Below, one piece after another: positions 1 to 11,371 of a DNA stretch of 64,000 nt (position 1 is the first letter of the stretch; every line of letters starts with the position of its first letter). Under the pieces are notes generated by a model that made no database searches, was not told the origin of the DNA, and saw nothing but the letters and a program-made list of their open reading frames with translations. Both the position numbers and the translations under genes were made by a program. Source of the stretch: Dryas octopetala (Eukaryota; Streptophyta; Magnoliopsida; Rosales; Rosaceae). The stretch covers positions 3,660,501 to 3,724,500 of the forward strand of contig OY992839.1 in the NCBI GenBank assembly GCA_963921425.1. Reading direction: 5' to 3'.

Positions 1-117
1 TAAAATGTTCTAAAATTGCAAACAATATAAAACACAAGTACCAAATGCGATGTTTTGAAATCACATACAAATATGTTTTTGGGATAAAACATAGGGACCA
101 AAATTGTTTTTTTTCCC
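1..117. mobile_element. Right end of a TIR element, cut by window edge
   Basis: This matches 6845-6965, the right arm of the inverted-repeat element at about 6570-6965, including the phrase reading 'gggataaaacatagggacc'. Only the right arm lies inside the window. No coding capacity is visible. Confidence 0.6.
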
Positions 118-125
118 TCTATTAG

Positions 126-664
126 AGTAATTTCAATTAAGTACCTCAAGTTTGTTTCAAATTTCAATTTAGTGCCTCGTATTTAAAATCTTGCAATGTC
201 ATACCTCATTTTTTTAATTTGTTGTAATGTCATACTTTCGTAGTATGACTGTTAAGAGATCTGTTAAAAGCTGATGTGGCACTTACATGACACTGCTACA
301 ATGATGATTAGATGTCACGTGATCTGATAATAGGTCACGTCATGCCACATGACATAAAAATAATTAAAAATCTAGAAACATGGCACATCATGCCACATAA
401 TTATTTTAAAATTTTTAGATTTTAAATTATTTTTTATGTCACCTAGTATGACGTGTCATATATGTTGTCAGACCACGTGGCATCCAGTCAGCATTGTGAG
501 AGTGCCACATTAGCATTTAACAGATCTCTTAACAGTCATACTGACTGAGGTATGATATTGCAATAAAGTAGAAAGATGATATATGTACGACATTGCAAGA
601 TTTTAAACATGAGGTACTAAATTGAAATTTAAAATAAACTTGAGATACTGAACTGAAATTAACC
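126..664. mobile_element. Non-autonomous TIR element (MITE), copy 1
   Basis: The two ends are long imperfect inverted repeats: the left arm begins near 'gagtaatttcaattaag' and the right arm reads as its reverse complement up to about 664. The arms exceed 100 bp and the centre is AT-rich with no ORF. Flanks 'ctctattag' and 'ccctattgt' could be a degenerate 9-bp target duplication, which would fit a Mutator-type origin, but this is weak. A second copy lies at 6970-7498 because the whole region is duplicated. Confidence 0.7.
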
Positions 665-909
665 CTATTGTAATTGTCTTCACATAGAACAATTTTTTTT
701 TTTTTTGTTACAAATTGAACACGTTTAATTCAATATATTAATCAGAATTCACATAGTCTAGGTGCGTGCCCCCAACATGTTGAATGATATGCCATGAATA
801 TATAATTATTCAATGTTTGGTAGTACAAATGTACAATGATATTTCTTTGTCTGGTCAATAGTAGTATTACAGTACAATGATATTTTTTTGTTTGGTCAAA
901 AGTACGATG

Positions 910-942
<33 letters not shown>

Positions 943-1142
943 ACCACATAGTACTCCGCGACCATCCAATGCTTGTGAGTTGTGACTGTTATGAACTTAT
1001 GATGGGTGTGAGAATGGCCAATCAAGAGCACCATTGTAGTGAAAAACGTGGTGGAGACCTATGAAGGTAGTGAAAAACGTGGGTGCTATAAGTTGCCTAT
1101 AAGAAATATGTGCACAGTGGATTCATATTTACAGTTGTGAAG

Positions 1143-1269
1143 GGCACCTGATGGTTCTGGGGACAACATGCCCTTCAGTTTGGGACTGCCAGAGCTCATG
1201 ACCCTCCATAGATAGAGAACCAAGACTAAAGAGCCCTGCAATGGTTAGTAGATGAGAAAGAAAATCCAT
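1143..1269 (-). pseudogene. Relic of CYP82 exon 1 (5' end only)
   Basis: On the minus strand the fragment starts with an ATG at 1267-1269 and matches the first 40 or so codons of the P450 gene at 2454-4366, including the membrane-anchor leader and the Ser-Gly-Ser-Pro-Lys hinge. Similarity stops abruptly at 1143, exactly where the filler begins. An extra base in the leader, relative to the intact gene, shifts the frame, so no product is expected. DNA upstream of it (1270-1585) also matches 4370-4560 plus 4842-4935, the promoter of the intact gene. Confidence 0.85.
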
Positions 1270-2453
1270 GATGGCTATGGTGATAATGTCTCAATTACAT
1301 GAAAGTTTAATCTCCAACTAATTCATGGTTAATTTATGCATGGTGAGTTGGTGACCATCATAGCAGACAAGGAAAAATTACACAACTTTTATGATTGACC
1401 CGTAACAACTAAAGGTGTATTGTTACATTTTTTTTTTTTTTTTGGGGCCATTGGTATTGTTACATTTCTTGAACAAAAGAAAATAAGTGTATTGACTAAA
1501 TTTTGTTTAATAAATGGTTGTCAATGTTTTATTTATTGAATTTCAGTCTCACCTTGTGTCTTGTTTATTTCTATTATCACATTATTTAGTAATTAGTCTC
1601 ACTTCAGTCGTTCCATTATGAATTGGATTAGTCTTTCTTGTAGGTTTCTTAATTCTCTTATCCTTGAACATATTCGTTCTCTTCCTATTATTTGCCGGCA
1701 CAATTGCTAAAACTCCAATGAGAAGAAAAAAAGAAGGCATTAAGAGCTTGTTTGGTATTATATTCAAAAACTATTTTTTGTTTTAAAAAATAAAAAATAC
1801 TTGGTTTATTCTACAATGTCTCAATTGGGTTATACAGTATGATATTAGTTCTAAGTATGTTTGTCATGATTGTGAAAGCGAGTAAGCAAGTGCTCTATTA
1901 TTGAAATTTTAAGTTTTGATTAACTTAAACTCTTGTCGTAAATGTAAAGATGAGTACATAAGCCGCATATATGTTTAATGGTTTACAGTTTACTTTGTAA
2001 AATTTAATTCAGTTTTAGAAATGTTGGTGCGATCAATATAATGGCTTTGTTACCAAATAAGACCCTCATTATCCAGGAATTTACAACATAAGAGACTCTT
2101 GTAAGAGAATAAATGTGGAAATTACCTCCTGGTTGAGTTCACGATTAATAAATAGGAAAATACTAATAAAACTCACCCACGTCCACAAAGACGAGTGCTA
2201 GCCATTGATGATACAAGTATCACCACAAACCTCACATCAATCGACGGTTGAGAATAACTCGCACGATTGATCTATTGTTGGTAGCACAACCTTGTCCATG
2301 TTATAAAGAAAAAAAATACAAACATGATATTAATCGGTACATATATAACACTATTCACACTTCACAGAGCACAAAACTGAACTGCATAACAAGCACAATG
2401 AGAGTTTCACAATCACCAGAGCATGTATATATCAGTCTATCACAAGTCTCTAC
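1270..2453. other. Intergenic; copied P450 upstream DNA, then no recognisable feature
   Basis: 1270-1585 is a second copy of the upstream region of the 2454-4366 gene and retains the empty site (1492-1496) of the LTR-like insertion found at 4565-4841. From about 1590 to 2453 I see AT-rich intergenic DNA with poly-T runs and no convincing coding region; the short ORFs there have no family features. The last part is presumably the 3' UTR of the minus-strand P450. Confidence 0.6.
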
Positions 2454-4366
2454 CTATTGCTGATATAATTCAGAGGGCAGGCGCGGGTGTAGGATAACTT
2501 CCAGTGAGGTAGCCCTTGGCAGAGTAATCCCCAACCCTTCAGTCATGTCCACAGCCAAGTCCAATGGTGTTGTCAACTCAAACCCTTGAAGCAGCCTTGC
2601 AAGAGACAAGTGAATGACTTGGAGTGCAAGATTGATACCAGGACAAGACCTCCTGCCAGACCCAAATGGTATCAACTCAAAATGCTGCCCAGAAGCGTCA
2701 ATGCCTGCATGAGTTGTGAGAAACCTGTTTGGGGAAAACACTTCTGGGTCTGGCCAAACACTTGGGTCTCTATGCAACTTAAACAAATTCACAAACAGGC
2801 GGGTGCCCTTTGGAATGTGGTAGCTACAGACATTGCAGTCCTCTATTGCCTCATGTGGGACTGAGAGTGGGGCTGGTGGGTATAGGCGCAGTGTTTCTTT
2901 GACAATGGCTTGGAGGTAAACCAGGTTTTTGATATCAGTGTCTTGGACTAATCTGTCTTTGCCTACTATGAGGTCTACCTCTTCTTGGGCTTGCTTCAGA
3001 GTTTGCCTGTTGTTTAGCAGTAGAGAGAGGGCCCATGTCAAGCCGATTGCTGTGGATTCTGAACCAGCTAAGATAAGATTCTGCAGCATTATGAGAATTG
3101 TGAACAATGTTATTATAGATGAAATCCATTAGCTGAGGCACCGATGATTATTTCAACATTTTAGATCACAACTGATGTGTTAATAAATTTAATATGCCAT
3201 TTGTTTGTGTCTGGACCAATTCTAAATTTCATTTATTTACAACAAGTATGAAATCGATATTTCATATTATTAAACAAATTCACTTTTTCACTACTCGAGT
3301 GTAGATTTTTTTATGGTAAAATCTATTGTATGTGATACCATTTACAAGTCTAATTAGTGATTGGGACATATATAGTCAGATGTTAAAGAGCACATACCAT
3401 TGCTGTTGCCTTGATAACAGTCACACGATCATGGCCAAACAAGGAATTGTCCCCATCATCAATCATAGACATCATGACATCAATGAAGTCATGCTGGTAA
3501 TTGCTTGACTGATCATCACTCCCACCTTGTTTCCTTGCACAATGTTCTTCAACCCAACTCCCCATAAGACAATCCAGTTCCCTCCCAATCTTCTTCATAG
3601 ATTTCACTTGCCCCTTAAAATCAATCCACTCAGGAAACCCAATCACATCAGAAGCCACTGGGCTCCCAGACACATACATAAACTCCTTCATAAGCTTCCC
3701 AATCCTCTGTTCCTCATCTCCTTCATTTCCATCAAAATACCTCTTCCCAGCAATCATTCTGGTTATTATATTCAAGGACATGTGCTCAAACCACTCACTA
3801 ATATTCACCACCTTGATTGGGCTTGTACCCTTCTGACTATTTTGCCCTTTGCCTAATTTGCAGATTGAGTACAACCCATTAATGAAAGCATCAACCTCAG
3901 AGACTTGGACATGCTTCAATGTCTCCAGCCTTCTGCTAGACAGCAACTCAGCCATGACCAGCTTTCTCATATCACGCCAAAATGGACCATAAGGTGCGAA
4001 CCCAAATGCTGCATAGTTGTAACCGAGGTACTTCCCGTGCGTGGATTTGGGTCTGTTGGCCAAAACTCTGTCGTTTTGGGTGAAGCACTCCTTCACTGAT
4101 TCATAGTTGTTGATCACAAGGGCTCGGTTCCTGCCGATCCATATGGTGAAGATGGGTCCGTAATTGTCAGCCATGGCTGCTAAGGTTCGGAAAAGTGGGA
4201 TTCGGCCACCGAGTTGGTGGAGGTGGCCTATGATTGGTAAGGCACCTGATGGTTCTGGGGACAACATGCCCTTCATTTTGGGACTGCCAGAGCTCATGAC
4301 CCTCCATAGATAGAGAACCAAGACTAGGAGCCCTGCAATGGTTAGTAGATGAGAAATAAAATCCAT
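2454..4366 (-). CDS. Cytochrome P450, CYP82 family
   Basis: Two exons, 4366-3398 and 3080-2454, joined in phase 0 with GT-AG ends, give 531 residues, the usual length for the family. The N-terminus is a hydrophobic ER anchor (about residues 4-24) followed by a proline-containing hinge (PEPSGALPIIGH). Visible P450 landmarks are the I-helix motif AGSEST at the start of exon 2, the K-helix ETLR, a PERF-region variant reading PNRF, and the heme loop FGSGRRSCPG with the cysteine ligand. The intron position, just before the I-helix oxygen-binding motif, is typical of CYP71-clan genes. CYP82 enzymes are ER-bound, NADPH-reductase-dependent monooxygenases of specialised metabolism (homoterpenes, flavonoids, coumarins, alkaloids); the substrate cannot be told here. 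It lies head-to-head with the gene at 8034 and is clearly more diverged from it than the two plus-strand genes are from each other. Confidence 0.93.
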
Positions 4367-4564
4367 GATGGCTATGGTGATAAATGATTATGGCTCAATT
4401 ACATGAAAGTTTAATCTCCAAGACTCCAACTAATTCATGGTTAATTTATGCATGGTGACCATCATAGCAGACAAGACAAGGACAAATGACAAAACTTTTA
4501 TGATTGACCCGTAACAACTAAACATTGTTACATTTCTTGAACAAAAGAAAAAAAGTGTATCGAC

Positions 4565-4841
4565 GATAAGCCATAACAGTATAATCAGTATTATGGTTCG
4601 GCTCAGCACCTGTTTGGTTAGCTTAATTATTAGTTAGTCTGTTGTGTGAGCTGTCATGCAGTTAGGTTTGTTATATTGATTTACAGCCATACATATAAGA
4701 TATGTCAGTCTCTATTGTACGGATTATTGTTCCATTGAATCAAACACTTCAGTCATATCACTTACTCTCTTTCTCTCTGTTTTCCTTCCTTCTTTTTCTC
4801 AAGTTCTTACTTTCTCTGTAACCCTAATCTAGATTCTTGCA
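4565..4841. mobile_element. Candidate solo LTR (Copia-like), 277 bp
   Basis: Found by comparing two copies of the same promoter DNA. The copy near 1480-1500 lacks this block, so its edges are sharp. The filled site is flanked by 'tcgac' (4560-4564) and 'ttgac' (4842-4846), and the empty site has 'ttgac' once, consistent with a 5-bp target duplication. The insert ends in CA, contains a TATA-like stretch followed by a pyrimidine-rich tail, and has no ORF, as expected of a solo LTR of a Copia-type element. Its left end does not show a clean TG, so the family is tentative. It must be younger than the segmental duplication. Confidence 0.55.
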
Positions 4842-4935
4842 TTGACTAAATTTTGTTTAATAAATGGTTGTCAATATTTTATTTATTGAATTTCAGTCTC
4901 ACTTTGTGTCTTGTTTATTTCTAATATCACATTAT

Positions 4936-6560
4936 TTAGTAAACCTAATATTATTGTAACTAAAAATTAAATAGAAAATTAGGATTAAATACCAAATTCT
5001 AATAATTTTTTGATATAACATGAAGATTATATAATATTTCAATTGAATTACTAAATTTAAATGTAGTTTTTTAGATTATGTCACAAATATGTTGACCCAT
5101 TTGATTTGAGCATTTTTCATTTGACATTTTTGTTCTTTGGCCCACATATGATAAGTGTTAGTTAAAATTTATAAGGTTTTGAAAAAATTGCCCTTGAGGC
5201 TTTTATATTATCTTGAAAATTTACTAATGTAGTATCAACTTCACATTTAGTTGTGACTGTACGACACTCACAACTTCAAATTTAGTTGTGACTGAACGAT
5301 AGTCACATCTAAGGTTGTGAGACAGTCACAGTTAAATTGTGACTTAATTGAATTTTTTTTAAAGAAATTATATTACGATATACTAATATAGTATAAATAG
5401 AGGTCAAAACAATACTTTTACTCAAAATAATACTGGTGTGAGTTTTCTCTTTCAATTTACCAAGACAGTCAAAGTTAAGTTGTGACTGGATTGATTTTTT
5501 TTTTTAATACAATATAGTATAAATTAATATAATATTTGTGATGTAATATTATTTTTATTTTTTTATTGTAGTTGCATGTGATGTAATATTTGTAAATTCT
5601 AATACTTTTTACTTTATTATTTTGTTTGACTTTTCAACTAGTACCTAATCTAAAATGCTATTTAATTTTGATACCTAAACTAAAAAGTTATTGAAATTTA
5701 GTAGTTAAAAACTTAAAATCAATGGACCTAAAATTAAAATAGGACGTATTTTTTTTTTTTGGCCAAGAGGACGTATTTTTCTTTGTAGATAGGTTTTAAC
5801 ACATTTTGAACATAAATATGATCGAGGTAGAATAAATTCTAAATTTTAATATCAGTAGCGTTAGGTGAGTTGAACATGTCGTGTTGGATAATGTTTTTCT
5901 TTTTTTCTTGAGAATTTTGAGTTGGTCTAGTTATATATCTTCAAGTACTCAATTGCTTGCACACAACTAATATATAATTTGATTTTCAATGCATGTGAAT
6001 TCCGTCTACACATGAATAATAATAGAATATTGACTGAAAGGGAAGTTTGTAGAATATCTTAAATATGTGGTACACAAATCAAGGGTTGGATAACATATAA
6101 TATAGACAATGGAACGACTAGTTGGGGTCTAGATACATATCACTAATTTATGGATGGCCTTCTAACATTGTAGATTTTTTGGGGTCGGTCCATTTTAGGA
6201 TGGCAACGGGTCGGGCCGGGCCGAAAATAGGTAATTAGATCCATTAGAAATAAGGGAGGCCCAACATCCATAGTCCTATAGAAAGGCTAGCCCAACTAAC
6301 ACAAGAGAGAAGGCCCAAAAACACAAAAACCCAAAAACAATGAAACGGAAAACACCATACCCCAAGCTCTAATCAGCAACACCGCGAACCACAGAGGACA
6401 TCAATAAGAGCAGATCCACCAGGGGTCCACGACTCATTGGTTAAGATAAAATGTGTAGATTAGTACTTAACCCTTTGATAGAAATATAGAATCATATAAT
6501 TGCAAACATTTAAGATAAGGTTGTACGTCCGAGGATTAAGACTTTCTGAATTCTGATTGT
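4936..6560. other. Intergenic, no gene seen
   Basis: AT-rich DNA with poly-T runs. Around 5235-5490 the phrase 'tagttgtgactg' and its inverted form recur several times, suggesting a degenerate inverted-repeat element. Around 6185-6420 there is a locally GC-richer block containing a GGGTCGGGCCGGGCC stretch, a common dispersed-repeat motif in plants; I could not assign it. No ORF with family features was found on either strand. Confidence 0.5.
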
Positions 6561-6569
6561 ACCCATCAT

Positions 6570-6965
6570 TTAAGATAAAAACCATTAAAAACGTTTTTAG
6601 TCCTAGGTTGTACGTTCTAGTCATGTGTTTTATCCCAAAAACATATTTGGTCCATGTGATTTCAAAATTTCACATTTGGTATGTGTTTTATAACATTTGC
6701 AATATGAGGACAATTTTAACAAACCCAAATTTTCAATTTTTGTTTGAAAATCAAATTGAATGTTATATATATGATTTTTTGTTATTTTGTATTGAACTTA
6801 AACAAGATATACTTTTAATTTGAGAAAAAAATTCATGTTGATGATAAAATGTTCTAAAATTGCAAACAATATAAAACACAAGTACCAAATGCGAAGTTTT
6901 GAAACCACATAAAACAATATGTTTTTGGGATAAAACACAGGGATCAAAATTATTTTTTTCCCTTA
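6570..6965. mobile_element. Non-autonomous TIR element
   Basis: The left arm (near 6575-6690, containing 'gtgttttatcccaaaaac') and the right arm (6842-6965, containing 'gtttttgggataaaacac') are reverse complements over roughly 100 bp with mismatches. The centre is AT-rich and non-coding. A related element with similar arm wording ('ggtccctgtgttttat') sits at 31710-32261. Confidence 0.65.
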
Positions 6966-6969
6966 ACTA

Positions 6970-7498
6970 GAGTTAATTTCAATTCAGTATCTCAAGTTTG
7001 TTTCAAATTTCAATTTATTGACTCATGTTTAAAATCTTGCAATGTTATATCTCATCTTTCCAATTTATTGCAATGTCTTACCTCCGTCAGATTGTTAAGA
7101 GATCTGTTAAAAACTGATGTGACATTTACATGACACTCCCACAATGATGACTAGATGCCACGTGATCTGATAACAGGCCACGTCATGCCACGTGACATAA
7201 AAAATATAGAAACATGGCACATCATGCCATATAATTATTCTTAAATTTTTAGATTTTAAATTATTTTGTATGCCACCTGGCATGATGTGTCATGTTGTCA
7301 AACCACGTGGCATCCAGTCAGCATTGTGGGAGTACTACGTAAGTGTCACATCAGCATTTATCAGATCTCTTAACAATCATACATACCGATGACATTGCAA
7401 AAAATTGAAAAAATGATGTATGATTGCTAGATTTTAAACATGAGGTACTAAATTAAAATTTGAAGCAAACTTAAAGTACTGAACTGAAATTAACCATA
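6970..7498. mobile_element. Non-autonomous TIR element (MITE), copy 2
   Basis: Duplicate of the element at 126-664, with long inverted arms and no ORF. It abuts the TIR element at 6570-6965, so the two form a compound block in the far upstream region of the P450 gene at 8034. Confidence 0.7.
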
Positions 7499-7991
7499 TT
7501 ATAATTGTCTTCACATATAACAATTGTTTTTTTGGTCTGACAAATTGAACACATTTAATTTAATATATTAATCAGAATTCACATAGTCAAGGTGCGTCCC
7601 CCCAACATGTTGAATGATATGCCATGATATATAATTATTCAATGTTTGGGAGTACAAATGTACAATGATATTTTTTTGTCTGGTCAATAGTAGTATTACA
7701 GTACAATGATATATATATAGACCACATAGTACTCCGCGACCATCCAATGCTTGTGAGTTGTGAGTGTTATGAACTTATGATGGGTGTGAGAATGGCCAAC
7801 CAAAAGCACCATTGTAGTGAAAAACGTGGTGGAGGCTTATATTATATGTAGTAAGAAAACTTTCCAAAATACTCGGGGTCCACGGCCATAGCCCATAGGC
7901 ATGCATGTTTTTTGTGTGTTGTTTCATTTGTCTTTGTCCGACTAAATTGATCTAGTTAGTCTAAAAGGATTCGTATACAATTTACTCTCCT

Positions 7992-7999
7992 TATATATA
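7992..7999 (+). promoter_or_regulatory. TATA box of the P450 gene at 8034
   Basis: TATATATA lies 42 bp before the first ATG and 56 bp before the conserved second ATG, leaving room for a short leader. The same relative position in the relic at 12141 has TATAAATA (12060-12067), and in the gene at 13735 TTAAATA (13654-13660). Confidence 0.6.
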
Positions 8000-8033
8000 C
8001 CACTAGCTAGGCAGTGTAACTAAGCACCACTCA

Positions 8034-9891
8034 ATGAACTCTCCCACCACCACAATGGATCCAATTTCTTCAATCCAAATCATCAACACAATCTTAGCTT
8101 TGCTGGTTCTCTACTGTGCCCTGAGAATCACAGCCTATGCTAAGAAGACCATCACCAACAACACAAAGAGCACCAAATTACCAGTCCCTCAACCCTCAGG
8201 GTCATGGCCTTTCATAGGGCACCTCCCTCTTCTAGGGGGTACTACTCAAGACCCAATTGCCCTAATCCTTGGAGCCATTGCCGACAAACACGGACCAATC
8301 TACTCCCTCAAACTCGGCCGGCACCGACTTATTGTCCTGAGTTCTTGGGAACTCGTAAAAGAATGTCTCACAAAAAACGACACAGTTTTTGCCACACGAG
8401 CGAGCATCACAGCAGGGAAGTACTTGGGCTACAACAACGCCATGTTCTCCCTCGCGCCCTACGGAGAGTACTGGCGCGAGGTTCGTAAGTTGGCCACTCT
8501 AGAGCTTCTTTCGACCCATCGGGTCAAGAGTCTAAGCCACGTACGAGTCTCAGAGGTGGACTCGTTCATCAAACGTTTGTTCTCGCTCTGTACGAAGAGT
8601 GTGGATCAGCCCACTGTAGTGCATGTGAGTGAGTTGTTAGAGCAGTTGACGTTCAATATAAACGTGAGGCTGATTGCTGGGAAGAGATTTACGGACGGCG
8701 AATATCATGAGAAGAACAGCGAGGCTTGGCGTTTCGAAAGAGCAATAAAAGAGGCTTTGTATTTGTTTGGGGTTTTTGTGTGGTCTGATGCCATGCCATG
8801 GCTTGAGTGCCTGGATTTGGGTGGGCATGTGAGTTCCATGAAACGGTGTTTTAAGGTGCTTGACTCTGTGCTTGGGAACTGGCTTGAAGAGCATCGTGGA
8901 AGAAGATTGGAGGGCAAGAATGTTGGGGTTGAGAGTGACTTGATGGATGTAATGATATCGAAGTTGGAAGAGGAGAGTGTAATTTCTGGCCATAGCAGTG
9001 ATACTGTCATCAAAGCCACAGCACTGGTAATTAGTTAATTAATTAATTTCATAATTTGGTGAAATATCTAGTAATTTTTTTTTAGTAGAACTATTCATAT
9101 CACATTTTTAGTAACCAAGTAATGCTACATGGATTACGTACATTTGCGGACCAATCAAGGCATATGCATGTTACATGGATTACATTTGTGGGAGGGTAGA
9201 CCTAATTAAGTATTATCTGGGGAGACTTATTTTTCTTTTTTTGGTCATCTTATTTTGACAGGTCCTAATCCTAACCGGCACTGAAAGCACATCTGTTACA
9301 ATAACATGGGTCCTCTCCCTACTCCTCAACAATCCAAGAGTCCTGAAGGCAGCTCAACAAGAGCTGGACACCAATATAGGAAGAGACAGGTGGGTCCAAG
9401 AATCGGACCTCAACAACCTCAAATACCTCCAAGCCATTGTTAAGGAAACCCTACGTTTATACCCACCTGGTCCGATAACGGGCCTGCGTGAGGCCACAGA
9501 AGATTGCCATCTCGGTGGCTACTACGTGCCAAATGGCACTCGTTTACTCGTCAACATATGGAAGTTGCAGCGTGACCCACATGTGTGGCCCAACGCATGT
9601 GAGTTCCAACCCGAAAGGTTCATGACGACCCATGTGGACGTCGATTTCAAAGGCCAAAATTTCGAGTACATTCCATTTAGTTCGGGGAGAAGGTCATGCC
9701 CTGGTATGACTCTTGGGCTGCATGTGGTTCAGTTGGTTTTGGCTCGAATGCTTCAAGGATTTGATATGAAGAGAGAAAGTGATGAAGAAGTAGATATGCG
9801 CGAAGGGTTGGGCCTGGCCCTGCCTAAGGCGAGGCCACTGGAAGCTGTGCTCTCTCCACGCCTTCCTCTTCATCTCTATCAATGCCTTTGA
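8034..9891 (+). CDS. Cytochrome P450, CYP82 family, tandem copy 1
   Basis: Exons 8034-9026 and 9262-9891 join in phase 0 to give 540 residues from the first ATG or 533 from the second (8055). I favour 8055, because the paralogue at 13735 and the relic at 12141 start there and have ATT rather than ATG at the upstream position. The protein has an N-terminal membrane anchor, a proline hinge (LPVPQPSGSWPFIGHLPLL), the I-helix GTEST, K-helix ETLR, PERF motif in FQPERF, and the heme loop FSSGRRSCPG. All catalytic landmarks are present, so it should be an active ER monooxygenase of specialised metabolism. The substrate is unknown. It is very similar to the gene at 13735, indicating a recent tandem duplication. 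Confidence 0.95.
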
Positions 9892-10223
9892 AGAACTTAT
9901 TGTTATAGGGCTATGCACCTGGAAGTGTTTTCTTATCTATCAAAATCCAAGTAACATTTCATCTTAATTTTCATCAGCCTAGAGTACAAATAAGAGCAAT
10001 TAGTGCAAGACAAGGGGCTATTAATTAATTCCACCTGGCTGTATGTACGTACTCATCATTCATGAACAAATGGGAATTAGGATTCCCATTTTAGTTGTGT
10101 GCAAGCTATATATGTTTGGGAATGAGGGGAATCTAATTCGCCTCTATATTAATTACAATACTGTATTTTAGCCCTTTCTTTGGAGTTTGCATTGAATAAT
10201 AGTTCATTATATATATATATATA

Positions 10224-11371
10224 GAGTAAATTACAATTTAATACTTTAATTTTACATGTTATTTCAACTTAATATATATCCCAACTTTGAAAACTTGTAA
10301 AAAAATACCTCAATTTTCATTTTGTGTCAAAATAGTACCTCCTTTAATTTTTTTGTCAAATAAACCGTTATCTGCTGACGTGGTAGGGATATTTTCGTCT
10401 TTTTCTCCAAATTTAAAAAATAATAATATTTAAAAAATTTTGAATAAATTTTTTTAAATAATTAAATAAAAAAATAAAAAAATTTCATAAAAAAAACATT
10501 TCCCAGCCATGCCCCTCCACCCCTCCCTTCCCTGCCCCCAACCCCTCCCCTCCCCTCCCCTCCCCCACCCCTCGTCCCTTACCAGCCCCCCACTCCCCCC
10601 ACCCATCCCCTCCCTCCTCCTTCCCGTCCCCAGCCATCCTCCCCCTCTCTCTGCCCTGACCCACCCTCTCCCCCACCCCAGTCCCGTCGTACCCCCTCCC
10701 ACAGCCCTTAACCTCGTCGCACCCCCCCAACCCCAGCCCCCGTCGTACCCCCCAGCTTACCAGCCTGTGATGGCTGCACTCACCAAGGCTTTGTCAAATA
10801 CCCAAGAGTCACCAAAGATGTGGACCCACTTGAGTTCTGCTTCAATGCCACAACATTTGATGAGTCTTCGGTGCCACCATTAAAATTTCACATGGCTGTG
10901 GGAGGGGATACGATAGGACTGGGGGTAGGGGAGAGGGTGGGTCGAGGCAGGAAGAGGGAGAGGGAGAGGATGGCTGGTGGCTGGCTGGGTGGGGGCGGGG
11001 AGAAGGAGGAGGGAGGGGATAGGCATGGCTGGGAAAGGTTTTTTTTTTTTTTTTTTTTTTAATGAAATTTTTTTATTTAATTATTTTTTAAAAAAATTTT
11101 ATTCAAAATTTTTTAAAAATATTATTATTTTTTAAATTTGAAGAAAAAGATGAAAATACCCTGCTACAAAATGAAAGTTTTTGTAGCAGAAAATGAAAGT
11201 CAAATAAACCGTTAGTTTTTCTGTCAACTAACGGTTTATTTGACAGAAAAACTAACGGATGTACTATTTTGACATAAAATGAAAGTCGAGGTACTTTTTT
11301 GCAAGTTTTCAAAATTGAGGTACTAAGTTGAAACAACATATAAAGTTGAGGTACTAAATTGTAATTTGCTC
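10224..11371. mobile_element. Pack-MULE-like long-TIR element
   Basis: The outer ends 'gagtaaattacaattta' (10224) and its near-perfect inverse at 11355-11371 start inverted arms that run inward for several hundred bases, including a C-rich left segment (about 10500-10750) answered by a G-rich right segment (about 10905-11040). Poly-A and poly-T stretches sit inside the arms. Both flanks are TA repeats, so the target duplication cannot be read. Between the arms lies about 150 bp of coding-like sequence (10757-10900). Long TIRs around a captured gene piece are the hallmark of Pack-MULEs; a different foldback family is also possible. No transposase is present. Confidence 0.7.
10757..10900 (+). 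pseudogene. Captured gene fragment, aspartyl-protease-like
   Basis: Read from 10781 in the frame of the GTG at 10820, this segment contains VDPLEFCFNATTFDESSVPP followed by LKFHMA. That resembles the C-terminal half of nepenthesin-type plant aspartyl proteases, where a Cys-Phe/Tyr-Asn motif is followed by Val-Pro-x-Leu-x-Phe-His. It has no start, no active-site Asp-Thr/Ser-Gly, and merges on both sides into the element's arms, so it is a captured piece and not a gene. The family call rests on a short motif. Confidence 0.5.

Larger units (their letters stand above)
1..1065. repeat. Segmental duplicate of 6842-7835
   Basis: Nearly the whole stretch aligns by eye with the DNA upstream of the P450 gene at 8034. 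It shares the end of a TIR element, the MITE at 126-664, and a final block with the words 'gcaccattgtagtgaaaaacgtgg'-like sequence just before similarity stops near 1065. It therefore looks like a copied P450 promoter that lost its gene. Similarity already exists at base 1, so the copied segment extends beyond the window. About 75 unaligned bases (1066-1142), containing a short repeat of the junction sequence, separate it from an oppositely oriented P450 relic. Confidence 0.85.

Noticed and set aside
900-945. TA microsatellite (also near 10209, 11373, 34242, 63343)
   Set aside because: Simple repeats common in plant intergenic DNA; not informative beyond obscuring target duplications.
10509-10883. 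Pro-rich plus-strand and Gly-rich minus-strand ORFs
   Set aside because: They are translations of the C-rich arm of the Pack-MULE-like element, with no gene structure.
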